DNA of 64,000 nucleotides from Ceratobasidium sp. AG-K. Taxonomy: Eukaryota > Basidiomycota > Agaricomycetes > Cantharellales > Ceratobasidiaceae. Where the stretch lies: the NCBI GenBank assembly GCA_037039685.1, contig JAWNGF010000002.1, forward strand, positions 248,001 through 312,000, read 5' to 3'. The first letter of the stretch is position 1; each line of letters begins with the position of its first letter. Under the pieces are notes generated by a model. The model saw nothing but the letters and a program-made list of their open reading frames with translations. It made no database searches and was not told where the DNA came from. Positions 10,998 through 23,200 of the stretch are shown here, piece by piece. The position numbers were made by a program, and so were the translations under genes.

Positions 10998-11984
10998 TCA
11001 CAAACTTTGAGACAACCGGTGTTTATCCAAACCCGAAGTTCTCTTTTTCAAGTGCTCGTAGACACCCGAAGCCCATTGATTAAAATGATTGGAGTTTGAA
11101 GTGGTAAACTGCTGGCAGCTGCATGCCGCTCCAGAGCTGTTGGCGGGAACAGTCATGCTACCAGACCTAAACCAAGCAGCATTGAAAAAAGAGATACGGA
11201 AAAACTCTTCACATTCCCCAATCCGGCGGTCCTTGATTTCCGTGAATATCCAGTATGCCCAACGGGCCTGCCATTCCGGCGGACTGTGTCGATTGACGCC
11301 CTGGAAAATGGGTCGGCAATTGGAACATACGAGCCGATTCCAATTGTCTCCCGAGATCTGCATAGGTGCCTTGTTAAACGAAAAAAGTACGTCGACTAGT
11401 ATACGTGTCTGAACCAATGGTAGTCCAATTAGCTTGACTAACGCTGCGACGGGTGGCGCAGCATCCAGGAGCTTGACCAAGTCCTCCTCGGTATGAAAGC
11501 TGAATCGCTTCGAGGCCACTTGAGCCGCGAGCCCGGCCTCCTTTTGGAACCCATGTGTGGTGGCGAGCGAGAACGCATAGAGCGGGTTGGTGTATACTGA
11601 GACGGCGGAATCGACAAGGGATAATCGTTCGCGTAGGTTGGTTTTCATACCTTCGAGTTGGTACTTTTCGGCGACACGCAACGCCTTGTCTAGTATCTCG
11701 AAGGAGGAAATAGGGGGAGGTGGTCTAGGGTATATGTATCCGAGGATAAGAGCAACAACGTCGGCGGTTTCGCCTAGCCTAATAACTTCAGGGCGAGTAT
11801 CAGGGGGAAGTAGATCCGAAAATGCAGGAGAAGCGAGAGACAGAACAATCGAATGGACACTAAAATCTACCCCGTCAGAGGATCTAATGGTGATATCACC
11901 GCCAGTAATGAAATCATGATTAATGGGACGCTCGGCCTCTGCCTTGACGGACTCTGAGTCGGGCAATTTCTGCTTCGAAGACAT
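10998..11984 (-). CDS. BTB/POZ domain protein (copy 4, intact)
   Basis: 328 residues in one exon, starting MSSKQKLPDSESVKAEAERP. BTB core at about residues 28-130: GGDITIRSSDGVDFSVHSIV, LSLASPAFSDLL, VALILGYIYPRPPPP, LDKALRVAEKYQLEGMK. The C-terminal family domain has HSPPEWQARWAYWIFTEIK, preceded by a CSNC pair and followed by a CSC motif. Length and domain order equal those of copy 3. The BTB copies share about half their residues by eye. The disordered-protein gene lies 471 bp upstream on the same strand, the same order as in the partial duplicate at 9169-9432. Function unknown; adaptor or dimerisation roles are family knowledge only. Confidence 0.8.
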   Translation of the reverse strand: MSSKQKLPDSESVKAEAERPINHDFITGGDITIRSSDGVDFSVHSIVLSLASPAFSDLLPPDTRPEVIRLGETADVVALILGYIYPRPPPPISSFEILDKALRVAEKYQLEGMKTNLRERLSLVDSAVSVYTNPLYAFSLATTHGFQKEAGLAAQVASKRFSFHTEEDLVKLLDAAPPVAALVKLIGLPLVQTRILVDVLFSFNKAPMQISGDNWNRLVCSNCRPIFQGVNRHSPPEWQARWAYWIFTEIKDRRIGECEEFFRISFFNAAWFRSGSMTVPANSSGAACSCQQFTTSNSNHFNQWASGVYEHLKKRTSGLDKHRLSQSL

Positions 11985-12455
11985 AAAGTGAGGGTTTGAG
12001 TGTAATCAACGCAGGAGACCGAACGCACGGAGTTTTCGGTGAGGTTCGCCACCCTATTTGTAGGAAGCCACGAGGCCGTGGGTTTTCCGAAGCTTGGACC
12101 CAAATCGAGAAGACATGAGTAGCCACGAGCCACCCGACCCCACGTACGCCACGAGAAACGATACAACCACCAAGTATGAATTGCATCAGTACCGACACCC
12201 AGAGCATGCCTTGATCGGTTATAGACAAGAACGACGCACGGTCGACGACCGGCGCGATTACGATTTCACGATTCGTACATAAATACCGAAAACTCAGATC
12301 CCACGAAAAAAGTCTGTGTATCAGCTCTTTGGCTGGCCTAGGCTTGGCTTGGTGCTTCATGGCACATACAACATATGGATACAACGAAAGGGCTTGAACA
12401 AATGTAAAAATCCGGGGTATGGAATGCGTAGAGGGGAAGCATAGGCATAGACATA
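11985..12455. other. Intergenic, shared 5' flank of BTB copy 4
   Basis: No supported gene. A 179-codon minus-strand ORF spans 11920-12459 but overlaps the 5' end of the BTB gene and has no protein-like pattern. The interval probably holds the BTB promoter and the 3' UTR of the next gene. Confidence 0.5.
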
Positions 12456-13509
12456 TCATTCGCGATCAATCACGCTCCACTCCATATCGTCCGAGACCTG
12501 GACCCAGGAATCGGCCATGCATACGTCTTCGTCGGGATCGGGGACGACAACAACCGAGGCAGCGACGGCCGCTTCTTCTTCGGCTTCGCTCATCATCCGC
12601 ATCGCCGCGTGGGCGCCGAGGACTTTAACCTGAGCGCCGCGGGGCGTGCGTTCAAACGTGCGACGGAGCATACGTTGCGCGAGAGGTTCGCGTTTTTTCT
12701 TGCCGGGGATAAACGCGGGTGGACTCGGGAGGGTGGATCTAGACACGACGAGGGCGGTCGGGGAGGATGGGGCGGGCGCAAGCGACGAGCGCCTGCGAAC
12801 TGGGGAAGGTTTGGGTGGATCCGGGGCGGGGATGGGCGTGGGAACGCATCTGGGCATTGGCGCCGGGGGAGGACATACAAGCACGTCCAAGGGCATCGCA
12901 TTAATCAGCGATGGGGAAGGCCTGAGCGGGCGTCCCATGGGACGGCGCTTGCGTGGCTTGACGTCGTCGGCTGCTTGTTGCAGCGACGCGAGCGAGTCTC
13001 CGCCATGTAGCGACGGGGTACGCTTTAGTGGCTGGCGGGTGGAAAGTCGTTTGGCGCCCGCCCCCGACCCAAAGCCAGACGCCGAGCGCGAGAGGGGAGG
13101 ATATGGCGATGCGCGCACCGACTCGGACGCCGTCTTGGCCTTGCCCGACGCTGCGAAAATTGTCGCTGAGTCAGCACGCCACAGACAAATTTCGGGAAAA
13201 TGCGAGTCACTCACCTGGGGACCATGAGCGGTCTGGGATACTGATGAGTGTGTCTGGGATGCGCGGGAGAGGCGTCCGCTCCGAGCTAAACGACGGTGCC
13301 GAAGCAAGCGAGCGGAGCATGATCCCGGCCATTCCCGAATCGTCTCTAATCTCTGACTCCTGTGGTGGTCTGATTCGTAAACTGGCGGGTGGGATGGGGG
13401 GTGTCGTCTGGGCAGTCGTCCGCTGGTGATGGCGAGACGAGAGTGATGTGGCAGCCAGGCCTACCCATATCCGGCCCCTTTCCACGCTTTGTGGCAGTGT
13501 CGGCGTCAT
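12456..13509 (-). CDS. Proline/serine/arginine-rich, largely disordered protein of unknown function
   Basis: Two exons (13215-13509 and 12456-13150) joined across a 64-nt GTGAGT...CGCAG intron (13151-13214) give 329 residues. The sequence is rich in Pro, Ser and Arg, with runs such as KPRKRRPMGRPLRPSPS (possible nuclear signal) and PPAPMPRCVPTPIPAPDPP. The C-terminus is more acidic and looks conserved: EAEEEAAVAASVVVVPDPDE, then VQVSDDMEWSVIDRE at the stop. No catalytic domain is recognised. The start is uncertain: ATG 13509 is used, but ATG 13332 (MAGIMLRSLASAP) is as plausible. A partial copy lies at 9169-9432, so the gene took part in local duplication with the BTB genes. Confidence 0.6.
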
Positions 13510-15426
13510 GTCATGTGACTTTTGCTTTGCTTTGCCCATCCATCCCATCAAATGTCCGCCTTTGTTCCCCACTAGAGTTGGCTTTGTTGCTAGCTCGAAT
13601 GCGCACTGAATTGAATCTCGTTTGCTAGTCGAGTCTGTTGCTGCCGCCATTGTTTGCCCGATGCCCCTTGCGGCGACTGTCCCCATCACATCGAGTGTCT
13701 TGTCACATCGATGTGCCACATGCTCAGATTTATTTACCGAGATCACAACACGCTTCGGAGGTTCGGGGCGTGGCTACGGCATCGGCCACGGTGTATCCAT
13801 GCGGCTACGATAATTGGCGCAACGCGGCTATTTCGCTTTGGGATATATTTGTGTAGGATAACAACAAGCGACATAATTCAAATTATGCTCGATAAACATC
13901 TGGGCACGATTCCTGACCGACTCGAGACGATCGATCGACTATGCTGGTGTTTGATTCGGGTATAAATTCCGTAAAGCCGAGTGAGCGATCTCTACCAAGA
14001 GCCTCCCTATATCCTCATTATGGCCTCGCCCGATTCACATTGTCCGAATCAAGGATCGCATTCATCCAGAACCCCATTTACATCTTGGCAAGCAAATGCA
14101 AATTCTCTTTAACGGACTCGTGAACCTCGTCCAGTCCCAATGCGACCGAAAATCTCATTCTATCTTCCCGCTAGGTACTCGGTCAGTCGCGGGCATACCG
14201 GAGAACCGGGCTCTTGACCCGGCCGACGTTGATTCCCCTAACAATGTTCAGGCTCTCGCCCCACGTACTGACGAGGATTTTCGCGAGAGTCGTTTCGTCG
14301 GCTATATTTTGTACACCGTAGTGACGGCAATTCATTCAGTGTCCCTGATAGCACACGCTCTGCTTGACAGCTCGTGCTGAACCGATCTCTGTATTAACAT
14401 GGTCATGTAGAGTACACTGTAATTGAGGACGCTCATTAAGCTTCGACTTGAGCATGTAGGTAGTACTTAGAGAATCGCATCTGGTTGAAAGACCACATGT
14501 ATGCGTATTCAACTTGAGTAATTGAATCTCGTTTAGTGGGTCTAGAGTTACGGTTACTCAAAGGTGAAGCATACATTATTAAATTGCTCCTGCATCTAGG
14601 AACAAATTTTATACGAAGGTTGTCCGCGAAGCGGTCCTGAAACCTACTTGATAATGTCAGATTAAGCCTCATCAGAGCTCCCATCCACACTCTCCTTTGG
14701 AAAATATGATGGCTCCAAAACATGGCGTACGATCAAGTACTCAATCCTTATGAAGGACAGCTTGGCCTAATCACACACCGCCGCCGCGAGATGCACCCCG
14801 TATACACTTGATCAAACTTATTTCGCACTGCAAGCTCATGCGTTGCCCCATGCCCAACGTCGCGTTCAAGATCAAAAACCCACGTTTCCGATGAAAGCAC
14901 CGTGGTTATGGCGTCACTTTAGCCAGGAAACCTGTATGCCTCCTATCACTGCCATTTAGAACGAGAGGCAGTGTGCACCTGGCCAACTTGGAACAATGAG
15001 TGCTCATGGTGGTCACGAATTACACAATCGGGGTTTGATCCTGCAGGTGTTGGCATGGCGGATTGCATGGCCCGAAATTGGGGACAAACATGGCGTACAC
15101 CGCCAAAGACCACATGCAGATGGTGGATGTTAACCAGAGGGTGCTTCGTCGCGTAAGATACCCCAGCGCCTTTCCACTTTGAAATAAAGTGATGCGCGCT
15201 GCTGTATATGGGCTTACTGGAGATTTAGCGCCTGCTCGAAAAATAAACTACTGGATGCTTGAAGGCATAAACCGCCCTTTGCAACGACCGCGATAGCACA
15301 ATTCTGAAGCACGGTAATCTCATGCTCAAACGTGAGGGGAACCACCCTGCTACTTAAACCACTGGTCTTGCAGTGGATCCGTAAGAAGTCGCTCCCTAGG
15401 TTAAGCATTCAACAAGGAATCAACAA
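13510..15426. other. 1.9-kb region without a recognised gene
   Basis: Several ORFs of 60-100 codons occur (for example + 13654-13965 and + 14096-14380), but none shows a known motif. A TATAAAT sequence near 13961 and an ATG near 14020 could mark a small gene; the reading frame stops after about 30 codons and no convincing splice extension was found. The right part is the upstream flank of the first caspase-like copy. Confidence 0.4.
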
Positions 15427-17116
15427 ATGCCTGATTCTAAGCCTACGGCCTATGAGTACACATCTGAGCAATGTCGTAGCACTTTTAACCGCTATTCAAG
15501 CCATCTCTGCAGAGAACTCCCGATTCCGAGGAAAAGGTAACCTACCAGTGGTTCAACTCATGAACCCAAGCCCCTATGGCACTCACAAGCGCCCACCCAC
15601 ACCCCCGCCAGATGAACGTCCTGCAGTAAAACAGTCCGTACCTGAGTCGGTATACCCACCTTTGGGGTCGGTCAATAACGTATTGAGGCAAGCACTAGCG
15701 GCGCCCGTTGACCAATCCGATCTCGACCGGCGTAGGAGTAAATTTGTCAGTAAATTCGAGGACAGATATTGGAGTTGTCCGGAAGAGTCTTTACCGCACT
15801 TTGAGGACATGCTTCAGCCTCGTAGGGCGCTGGTCGTGCGTGTCGCCGACAAGCTTGATAGATCTCCAATACTAAATTGTTATGAATATTGGGGTTCATT
15901 ATGGGAAGCTCGATCCTCTCCCCGCGACCTACGTAGATGCACATAATCTTTTGAATGTTCTCGGCAAGTCATTTGGGTTATATCGGTGCGCCCATGCTAA
16001 CAAGCATCTGCGAGGTCTTAGAGGAAGAATATCATTACCATCTAAAATGTATTCGTGTCTTGGCAGATCAAGTAAAATATTAGCGACAACCCCAAAGACG
16101 CAAGATAGCCAAACAGGGATAATATAGTTAGTAGTGAGGAAGCAAAGAACCCTAACCTAGCTAGCGAAACCATTAGCTTAAAGGTCTGCAATGGCTCGTC
16201 CAGGGAACAGGAGGAGGATCAAGACGATTTCAATTTTGTAGGTCACTTACTCAATTATCTGGACCAAATCAGAGAAGTCGCGGAACATGGATGCACAATA
16301 GATATTCAAGATGACCAACTTATGTGCACAAAAGAAGGTAAATCTCCGATGAACGCATCGACAAGCGCATATAATCACAGCCAACATAGGGATACTTCCG
16401 AGAGACTATTTAACTTTCACCGATCAGCAAACGGGGGAAGAGCAGCCTAACCCTAACACCGTTTGCCGGCCATACCATCATCCAGCACACGTTTGGGGCC
16501 ATTTGGCAATGTGAGTGGCCTTTTAAATACATGTAACTTCTGAATTCAGTTAACGGATGGACCTTCTAGGAGCTCAACCAGAGCCTCGTCGATATTGCGA
16601 ATGGAACTAAGCTTACCGTACGCACGACTTACCGAAGCATTGAATGGGACTAATCCATCCGGTTTTCAAGTTCATGTTTGATGTAACTGCCATTCATATT
16701 GATCACTGGAGCGCTGCCTGACGTTTATCCCTAGTGCTGCTTTAGTGGGGGGCTAACTGGCATGTGCAAGTGCATTATTAACTCAAAGCGATTTAACCTC
16801 ATTGAGACTAGCCTTGGTTCCGGGAACTGTGGATTTGAGTAAAAGAGGCAGCGAAATATATTTAGCATAAGAAATGTTGTCAATTCAAATACGGCCGATA
16901 CGACCTCCTCTAATGTTGCGGCGAACCAGACGGGAAACTTTCTAGTTATGGGTTACGATCAGAAAATTGAACATGCAGCCACTCACTGATCCTTAATTGC
17001 TTCTAGGTCTTCCGTCTAAAGTAAATCTATCTACAGGCATTCTCAACAGAGCTGCACCCTATCTAGTTTACATCAGCGAGCAGTTCGAAAGGCATAACCA
17101 GAGCTTGAAACCTTAA
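15427..17116 (+). pseudogene. Caspase/metacaspase-like (peptidase C14) pseudogene, copy 1
   Basis: Exon pieces run parallel to the better copy at 17660. N-terminal linker: PVDQSDLDRRRSKFVSKFED (15700-15760). Beta-strand and loop: VHYGKLDPLPATYVDAHNLL (15890-15955). Then KCIRVLADQVK (16048-16080), QWLVQGTGGGSRRFQF (16187-16235), a HGCTIDIQDDQ piece with the catalytic His (near 16290), and FMFDCCFSGGLTG with the catalytic Cys (16670-16765). Damage: a frameshift and a TGG-to-TAG change in the DARWPNRDN block (near 16080-16110), another frameshift after the Cys motif, and a deletion joining GLPSKVNLSTG directly to the tail. One intron uses a GCAAGT donor. It cannot make the protease. Confidence 0.75.
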
Positions 17117-17659
17117 GCTGAGAACGGTATACTAAAGACTCAAGTTGCGCTTCAAGAAAAATACCATAGCAGATTTGGAGGTTCACATCTAATTTTATAT
17201 TCGGTAAAATGTACAATGTAATAGAATAAAGAGACTGAATGGACTGGTGTGATCGCTATCGATCTCAATCAATATCGCGCTGCGGCTGCCTAATACTTTT
17301 TAACAATATCACTGTAGCATGTGGGTGCACCAGACAATCCTTCGGTCAGTGCGGGCCTCAGAACCTTCCACCAGTAGGCAATGCTGGGTGTGGGTGGGGC
17401 TTTAGAGCTCTACGAAAGGGTTGTTACCATATGTAGGGCTGACCTTCGGTTGGCGCTACTTCAGGAAGCAATTGATTGATGGCCTTGGTGTTTTACCCCT
17501 ATTTCCCCACCCACCCGGTGAAACACGTTTTCCACACGAAGCTAGCACGTGCGAACTGGGTTTGAAACATTTTGACTCGGCATATGCCTAAACAACCAAC
17601 TACGTATTTTAGTACTTGGAGAAGCTACCCGTCGGTGTTAGTCTGCACAATCCTCAGGA
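17117..17659. other. Intergenic between the two caspase-like copies
   Basis: The left part (to about 17240) resembles the sequence following copy 2 near 19980-20030 (shared AGCAGATT-GGAGGTT-like stretch), so the tandem duplication included 3' flank. The remainder is the 5' flank of copy 2. No gene seen. Confidence 0.5.
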
Positions 17660-19644
17660 ATGACTGAAACAACTACCGAACCTACTGGTAACGCTCGATA
17701 CCCATACCTAGCAGTACCATAAAGCTAACGAGCCCATTTATTTGCGTCTAGTGAACGATGATCACGAAGTGCGGAATCGTGGTAAAAGGACCGCACCTGT
17801 CGTCCTGCCTTCAAGCCCTGGTCCCTTCGCAGCACCGATCCCCATGGCCGGCGCTCAGCAGCTCGAGGTTGTTCAGGATCTCCAAGAGCCCAGATATCAA
17901 TCGCAAGCAGCAATGAATAGAGTCTTTACGCAAGCCGTAACAGGCCCTATCAACCAATCAAAATTCGATCAACAGCGACGCCACTTTATCCAGTCCTTCG
18001 ATAATAAGAAATGGAATCACCCAGACGAGCCGTTGCCACAATATGAAAATAAAATCGAAGAGCATAGGGCGTTGGTGGCAAGTCGCGTTTGATATCATGA
18101 CCCAGCGCTCAGTTCCTGGTGTAGATTGCTATTCATTACGGGCGACCTGAGCCACTCCCAGCAACCTATGTTGATGCACAGAATATACTGAATGTGCTCC
18201 GTGAGTCATCATTTGTGCAGAACGCATAACTGATTTCTAATCAAGCTGGTCGTGAAACCAGAAAAGGAGTTTCAGTATCACGAAAAGTGCATTCGCGTCT
18301 TAGCCGACCGGGTCGACGTCAGTAATAAGAACCGTAAAGATACGAGATGGCCAAATAAAGACAATATTGTTTGTCCCAGGGTAGCATTGTACTTGGAGTG
18401 AGCTAACGTCAAGATGCAGATTAAAGGCTTGGAGTGGCTTGTGGAAGGAACATTTTCAGGATCCAGGCGGTTTTTGTTTTGTAAGTTCGTCGTTGGAGTG
18501 TTATCATAAGATAGCGCGACTCACTTAAGGAATCATAGTTGCTGGGCATGGATGTACTCTCAACACTCAGGATGGCCAAAACATGTATACGAATGAGGGT
18601 AAGGTTTCACTCATGCTTCGGCATACAGTGGTGTAGCAATAACCATGTGGCTAGGGATACTGCCACGGGACTTCTTATCTATTGTTGACCCGGAGAGCGA
18701 CGTAGAAAAGCCTGACCCGGAGACAGTACTATTCGACGATGTACGCATGTTGGATTTGTTTAAGGATCTTGGCTAACGTTTGCACTCCATAGGTACTAAA
18801 TCAATGCCTTGTTAAGATTGCGAATGGCACTAAGCTTACGGTGCGTATTACATACTGCTTGCGAGTACGCAATTGAGCGTGGAGTTTTCAACGCAAGGTT
18901 ATGTTCGATGTAATAATTTTCCGATCAAGTATCATGCGGCCAGTGATTAACGTTGTAAACCCTTGTTTCAGTGCTGCTTTAGTGGAGGATTGACTGGTGC
19001 GCATGTATCCGCTTCGCGCAGCATAAGAAGAGATATTGACAAATCAGTAGCTCTGGTCCCCGAGACCGTTGACATGAGTCATATCAGGAGACGTACCAGG
19101 TTTAGCACAGGAAACGTTCACGATCCCGCCCTCCTTGATCAGATCTACTCCGATGTGGTAGTAAACCAATCGGGAAACTTGCTTGGTAAGTTTCTGGATC
19201 CTGCGAGCCTGTAACAAAAGACAATAATATCACTTTGATACAGGCCTCCCCTCCAAGCTGAGTCTGTCAAATTGTGATATAGACACCATCCCTCGGGCCG
19301 ATTCGAATGCTATGTCCTGGGATCCTAAATCTGACGGGCTGGATGCGCCTGCAACCATGAATTTCACTGCATTCCCCGATCGTTGTGAAGTGGTAAGTCC
19401 CATAGAAAGTCGCAAAAGGTTGGTTCAATGGTTGGGTTTTAGGTCTCGTGGGCTGCGTGTGAAAGATACCAATCTGCTAGAGAGGACAAAAACTCAGGCG
19501 GCAGATTCACAAGTGTATGTGCTGACGTGATCTGGAATCGTACGCTAGCCTGACTTGGCACCCGTATAGGCATTCATGGGGGCTATTCTGCATTCAGAAA
19601 GGGAAAAGGTCACATACAGAGTTCTTAATCGACGTATCCAGTAG
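17660..19644 (+). CDS. Caspase/metacaspase-like protease (peptidase C14), copy 2
   Basis: About ten exons. Exon 1 is 17660-17687 (MTETTTEPT); exon 2 17752-18074 encodes a disordered linker ending in RAL; exon 3 18125-18200 gives IHYGRPEPLPATYVDAQNIL. Then come KCIRVLADRVDVSN, WPNKDN, GLEWLVEGTFSGSRRFLFFA and AGHGCTLNTQDGQ with the catalytic His (~18545-18590). ILPRDFLSIVDPE and TVMFDCCFSGGLTGAHV follow, with the catalytic Cys (18970), and VVSWAACERYQSAR, which resembles the substrate-pocket strand of metacaspases. Splice phases match throughout; the intron after DNI is the least certain. An in-frame TAG at 19642-19644 ends the frame, but conserved-looking codons continue beyond it. Fungal C14 proteases are linked to regulated cell death and protein quality control; the role here is inferred. 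Confidence 0.65.
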
Positions 19645-20251
19645 GAAATTTCAGCGCTTCTGCCGGGGTTAAGCCAGCTAACTTCGTACAGTGAGCAATT
19701 CGAGATGCATAATCTGGCAATTGGAGGCCAAAATCCGAATGCCCCAGGGCCTGGTCAAGAGGCAATTACACGCGCCAGTAAGGATCAGGGCGTACAAGGA
19801 ACCAATACCAATAGTAATGACCAGCTTCAGTATCCCAAGGTCAGTTGTGCGGAGAACTTAGTAGCAGACAGGTCGGCTGACGTAACTTGGCGCAGTTGTA
19901 TGTGTCTGAAAATATTGTATGTCCCTTTCGTATACCGCCTTTGCACAAACTCACCCTTCGATACAGAAAGACATAATAGCAGATTCGCAGGTTTATATAT
20001 AGCACAGGGTTCTTGTAAAGATAATTGTATAGAAGAATAGGTTACTGTTGAAGCAGATGGTTTGGGCTACGTCTTTGCGAGCATGAACATCTCAAGTTGA
20101 AAAGGTTGAAAAGCATGAACGTGATCACTCCACTGTTAACTGCCCGAGCAACGCGCTCCAAGGCCATGTGCTTCATGAGATAGTATATACACCTTTTTCT
20201 TTTGGGCGGGAGTAACTAAAATACACCAGGTGGTTCGTCCAGTTTTAAGAC
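19645..20251 (+). other. Former C-terminal tail of caspase-like copy 2, then intergenic
   Basis: Right after the TAG the same frame reads EISALLPGLSQLTSYSEQFE and continues to about 19855 (MHNLAIGGQNPNAPGPGQ). Copy 1 has the matching YISEQFERHNQSLKP before its stop, which argues that this stretch was once translated. The rest, to the urease 3' end, shows nothing. Confidence 0.5.
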
Positions 20252-23200
20252 TTAGAATATGTTATAAACCCGAGTCAATGGTAACTTGGTCGCCGGCTCC
20301 ACATCGGCCAAGACCCCGTCCGCATGTACTGCATACGTCTCCGGATCGACACTCATCTTGGGCGTCGAATCATTCCACTTCATGTCTTTCTTCTTGACGT
20401 TGCGACAATTAACCACCGCCTCGGCGGTCTTGGACAAACCATACGATTGGATGGCACCTGCAAATAATAACGTAAGAAATAGTACCAATGTAGGAAGGAA
20501 GCGAGGCATGGGCTGCATTGGATTGAGATTTACCTGACGTAATTGACACTTGGGATACAAACGCGACCGAGTTGAGCGCCGCCGAACCAGGATAAGCACC
20601 CCACATGGGCCTAGAATAAACCGGCTGGACGGTTGGGATAGATGCATTTGCATCACCCATCTACGAGATCCATCAGCCTAGCACCGACACAATTTGTAAT
20701 CCCACGCACCTGAGCCCAGGCGATTACACCCGACTTGAGCACCATCTCCGGTTTGGCACCAAAATTCTCTGGGCGCCACAAGACTAAATCCGCCAGACAA
20801 CCAGGAGCGACTTGACCAACGAGATGGCTTATCCCATGTGTGATCGCACTGCCACTGCATCAGGCGCTGTTCCCTTGACCAAACAGTCGGGAACTCACGG
20901 GTTGACGGTATATTTGCTGATATATCGCTTCACACGGACATTATCCTTCCCCTCCTCGTCGCCTTCGCTCACCAACGGCCCGCGAAGCTCGCGCATCTTG
21001 GCCGCCGTGCGCCACGTACGCGAGACAACTTCTCCTACGCGGCCCATGGCTTGCGAGTCGGACGAGATCATGGATATAGCACCGGTGTCATGCAGGACAT
21101 CTTCCGCGGCAACGGTTTCGGCCCGGATGCGGGATTCGGCGAACGCGAGGTCCTCAGGAATGGATTTGTCAAGGTGGTGACACACCATTAACATCTTTAA
21201 ACGAGTTGGTGAGAATTAACGGGAATTGTTGATGTACGCACGTCCAAGTGTTCGTCTAGAGTGTTCGTTGCAAACGGCCGAGTCGGGTTGGTTGACGACG
21301 GCAGCACATTATCCTGCTCGCACACAACAATGATATCCGGCGCGTGTCCACCCCCAGCTCCCTCCGTATGGTAGGTATGGATCGTCCGACCTCCAAACGC
21401 AGCAATCGTACTTTCCACAAACCCACTTTCGTTTAACGTATCGGTGTGGATATTGACCTAATAATTGTTAGCTAATCAACACACGAGCGAACAAGGTGCA
21501 TACCTGCACATCGTACTTGTCCCCTACGTCCAAGCAATTCTTGATGGCAGCCGGCGTCGAACCCCAGTCCTCGTGCAACTTCAATCCGCCCGCGCCAGCT
21601 TTGACGACGTCCTCCAATGCCTCGGGGCCCGCGTCGTTGCCTTTGCCAGTAAACAGAAAGTTGATCGGGATCGAGTCGGTCGCGGCGAGCATGTGGCGCA
21701 TGTAGAATGGTGATGGCGTACATGTTGTTGCGTTTGTGCCCGCCGAAGGACCGGTTCCACCTCCGATCAAGGTTGTTGTGCCGGATGCCATCGCCTATCG
21801 CCACGTGAGCCTGGAGAAGAGAGGATGGGTGGGACGTACCTCTTGCCACTGCTGCGGACAAATATAGTGGACGTGCGCGTCAATCGTCCCCGCCGTGACG
21901 ATCAGTTTCTCGCCAGCGATGACCTCGGTGCTGGCTCCGGCGACAAGTTCCGGGTGAACCCCTTCCATCACGTCGGGGTTTCCTGCTTTTCCGAGTGCAA
22001 CAATTCGACCGTTGCGGACTCCAATGTCTGCCTTTGCCTCATATGAAAAACAATTAGGAGGGAGGAAAAGAGATGTTGATACCTTGTAGATTCCCGACCA
22101 ATCAATAACGAGTGCGTTTGTGATCAGGAGATCGAGTACTTGAGTATGCGATCGATTCGTAGCCTGGCCCATGCCTTCGCGGAGCACTTTGCCTAGAATC
22201 CTAGTCAGAATGGCAACTGAATAGACGAGAGCGGGCATGACATACCGCCACCGAATTTACACTCGTCTCCATATACCGTCTATTCGACGAACACGATCAA
22301 TCCCCATCCCAAGTCAAAGTAGTCTGGGCACTCACGAAGTCTCGCTCGATCTCGATCCACAGCCCGGTGTCCCCCAACCGAACACGGTCTCCGGTCGTTG
22401 GTCCAAACATCCCGGCGTACCCCTCGCGTGACATGGTTTTGGGTTCGGTGATGCTCAGTGCACCTGGTTCGGGAGTATGGGCAAAGCCACGCTGAAGCAG
22501 CTCGGTCAGAATGGAATCGGATCGGGTGAGCTGTGCTTTGCCTGCCGGTCGTCAGCTGGGGTTCAAATGTGAGTGTGGAGAACTCACCAGTCGCGAGTCC
22601 ATTCCCTCCCGAGATGATCTGCGCGCCACCGATACTAACGAGGTTCACACTCTTGATGTCACCTGGTTCAAACCGGACTGCAGTCCCAGCCGGGATGTCA
22701 AGCCGTCGCCCATACGCTTTTTCGCGGTCGAAATCGAGCGAGGGGTTTGTCTCAATGAAGTGGTAGTGCGACCCAACCTGTTGACAGTTAGCGTGTTGCT
22801 CCAGAAAATGAGGACATAAGTCCGACGCACCTGAATCGGTCGATCGCCCTTGTTGGTGACCCGAAGCCGGATGCGATCTCGTCCTTGGTTGAGCACAATC
22901 GGCTCACGACGCACCACCACAGCTCCTGGTGCGGCACTGCTTGCATATAGCGAAGGCTCTACTAGCTCGAACAAGTCATTCGATGGAATCGGCAGGAAGG
23001 ACCCATACAGCGCAATCGAGAGATCACCCGAGTCGGACGAGATGGGGTTATGAACAGTAACCAGAAACACCCTGGACACCACATAAGCAACCATCTTCCA
23101 GTAGCAAGCCGTACATACCCATCGGGAAACGTGCCCTCCACCTGAATCTCGTGTAGCAACGCTGGAACGCTTGGCAACACATGACGCCGACCAAGCATCA

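Noticed and set aside
11920..12459. 179-codon minus-strand ORF
   Set aside because: It overlaps the BTB copy-4 start and the neighbouring 3' end, has low-complexity unlikely composition, and shows no domain or splice support.
12456..13307. Single 283-codon ORF starting MLRHRRLARSG as the disordered protein's own start
   Set aside because: Its first ~55 codons run through the 13151-13214 intron; the spliced model in the other frame joins cleanly and gives a better N-terminus.
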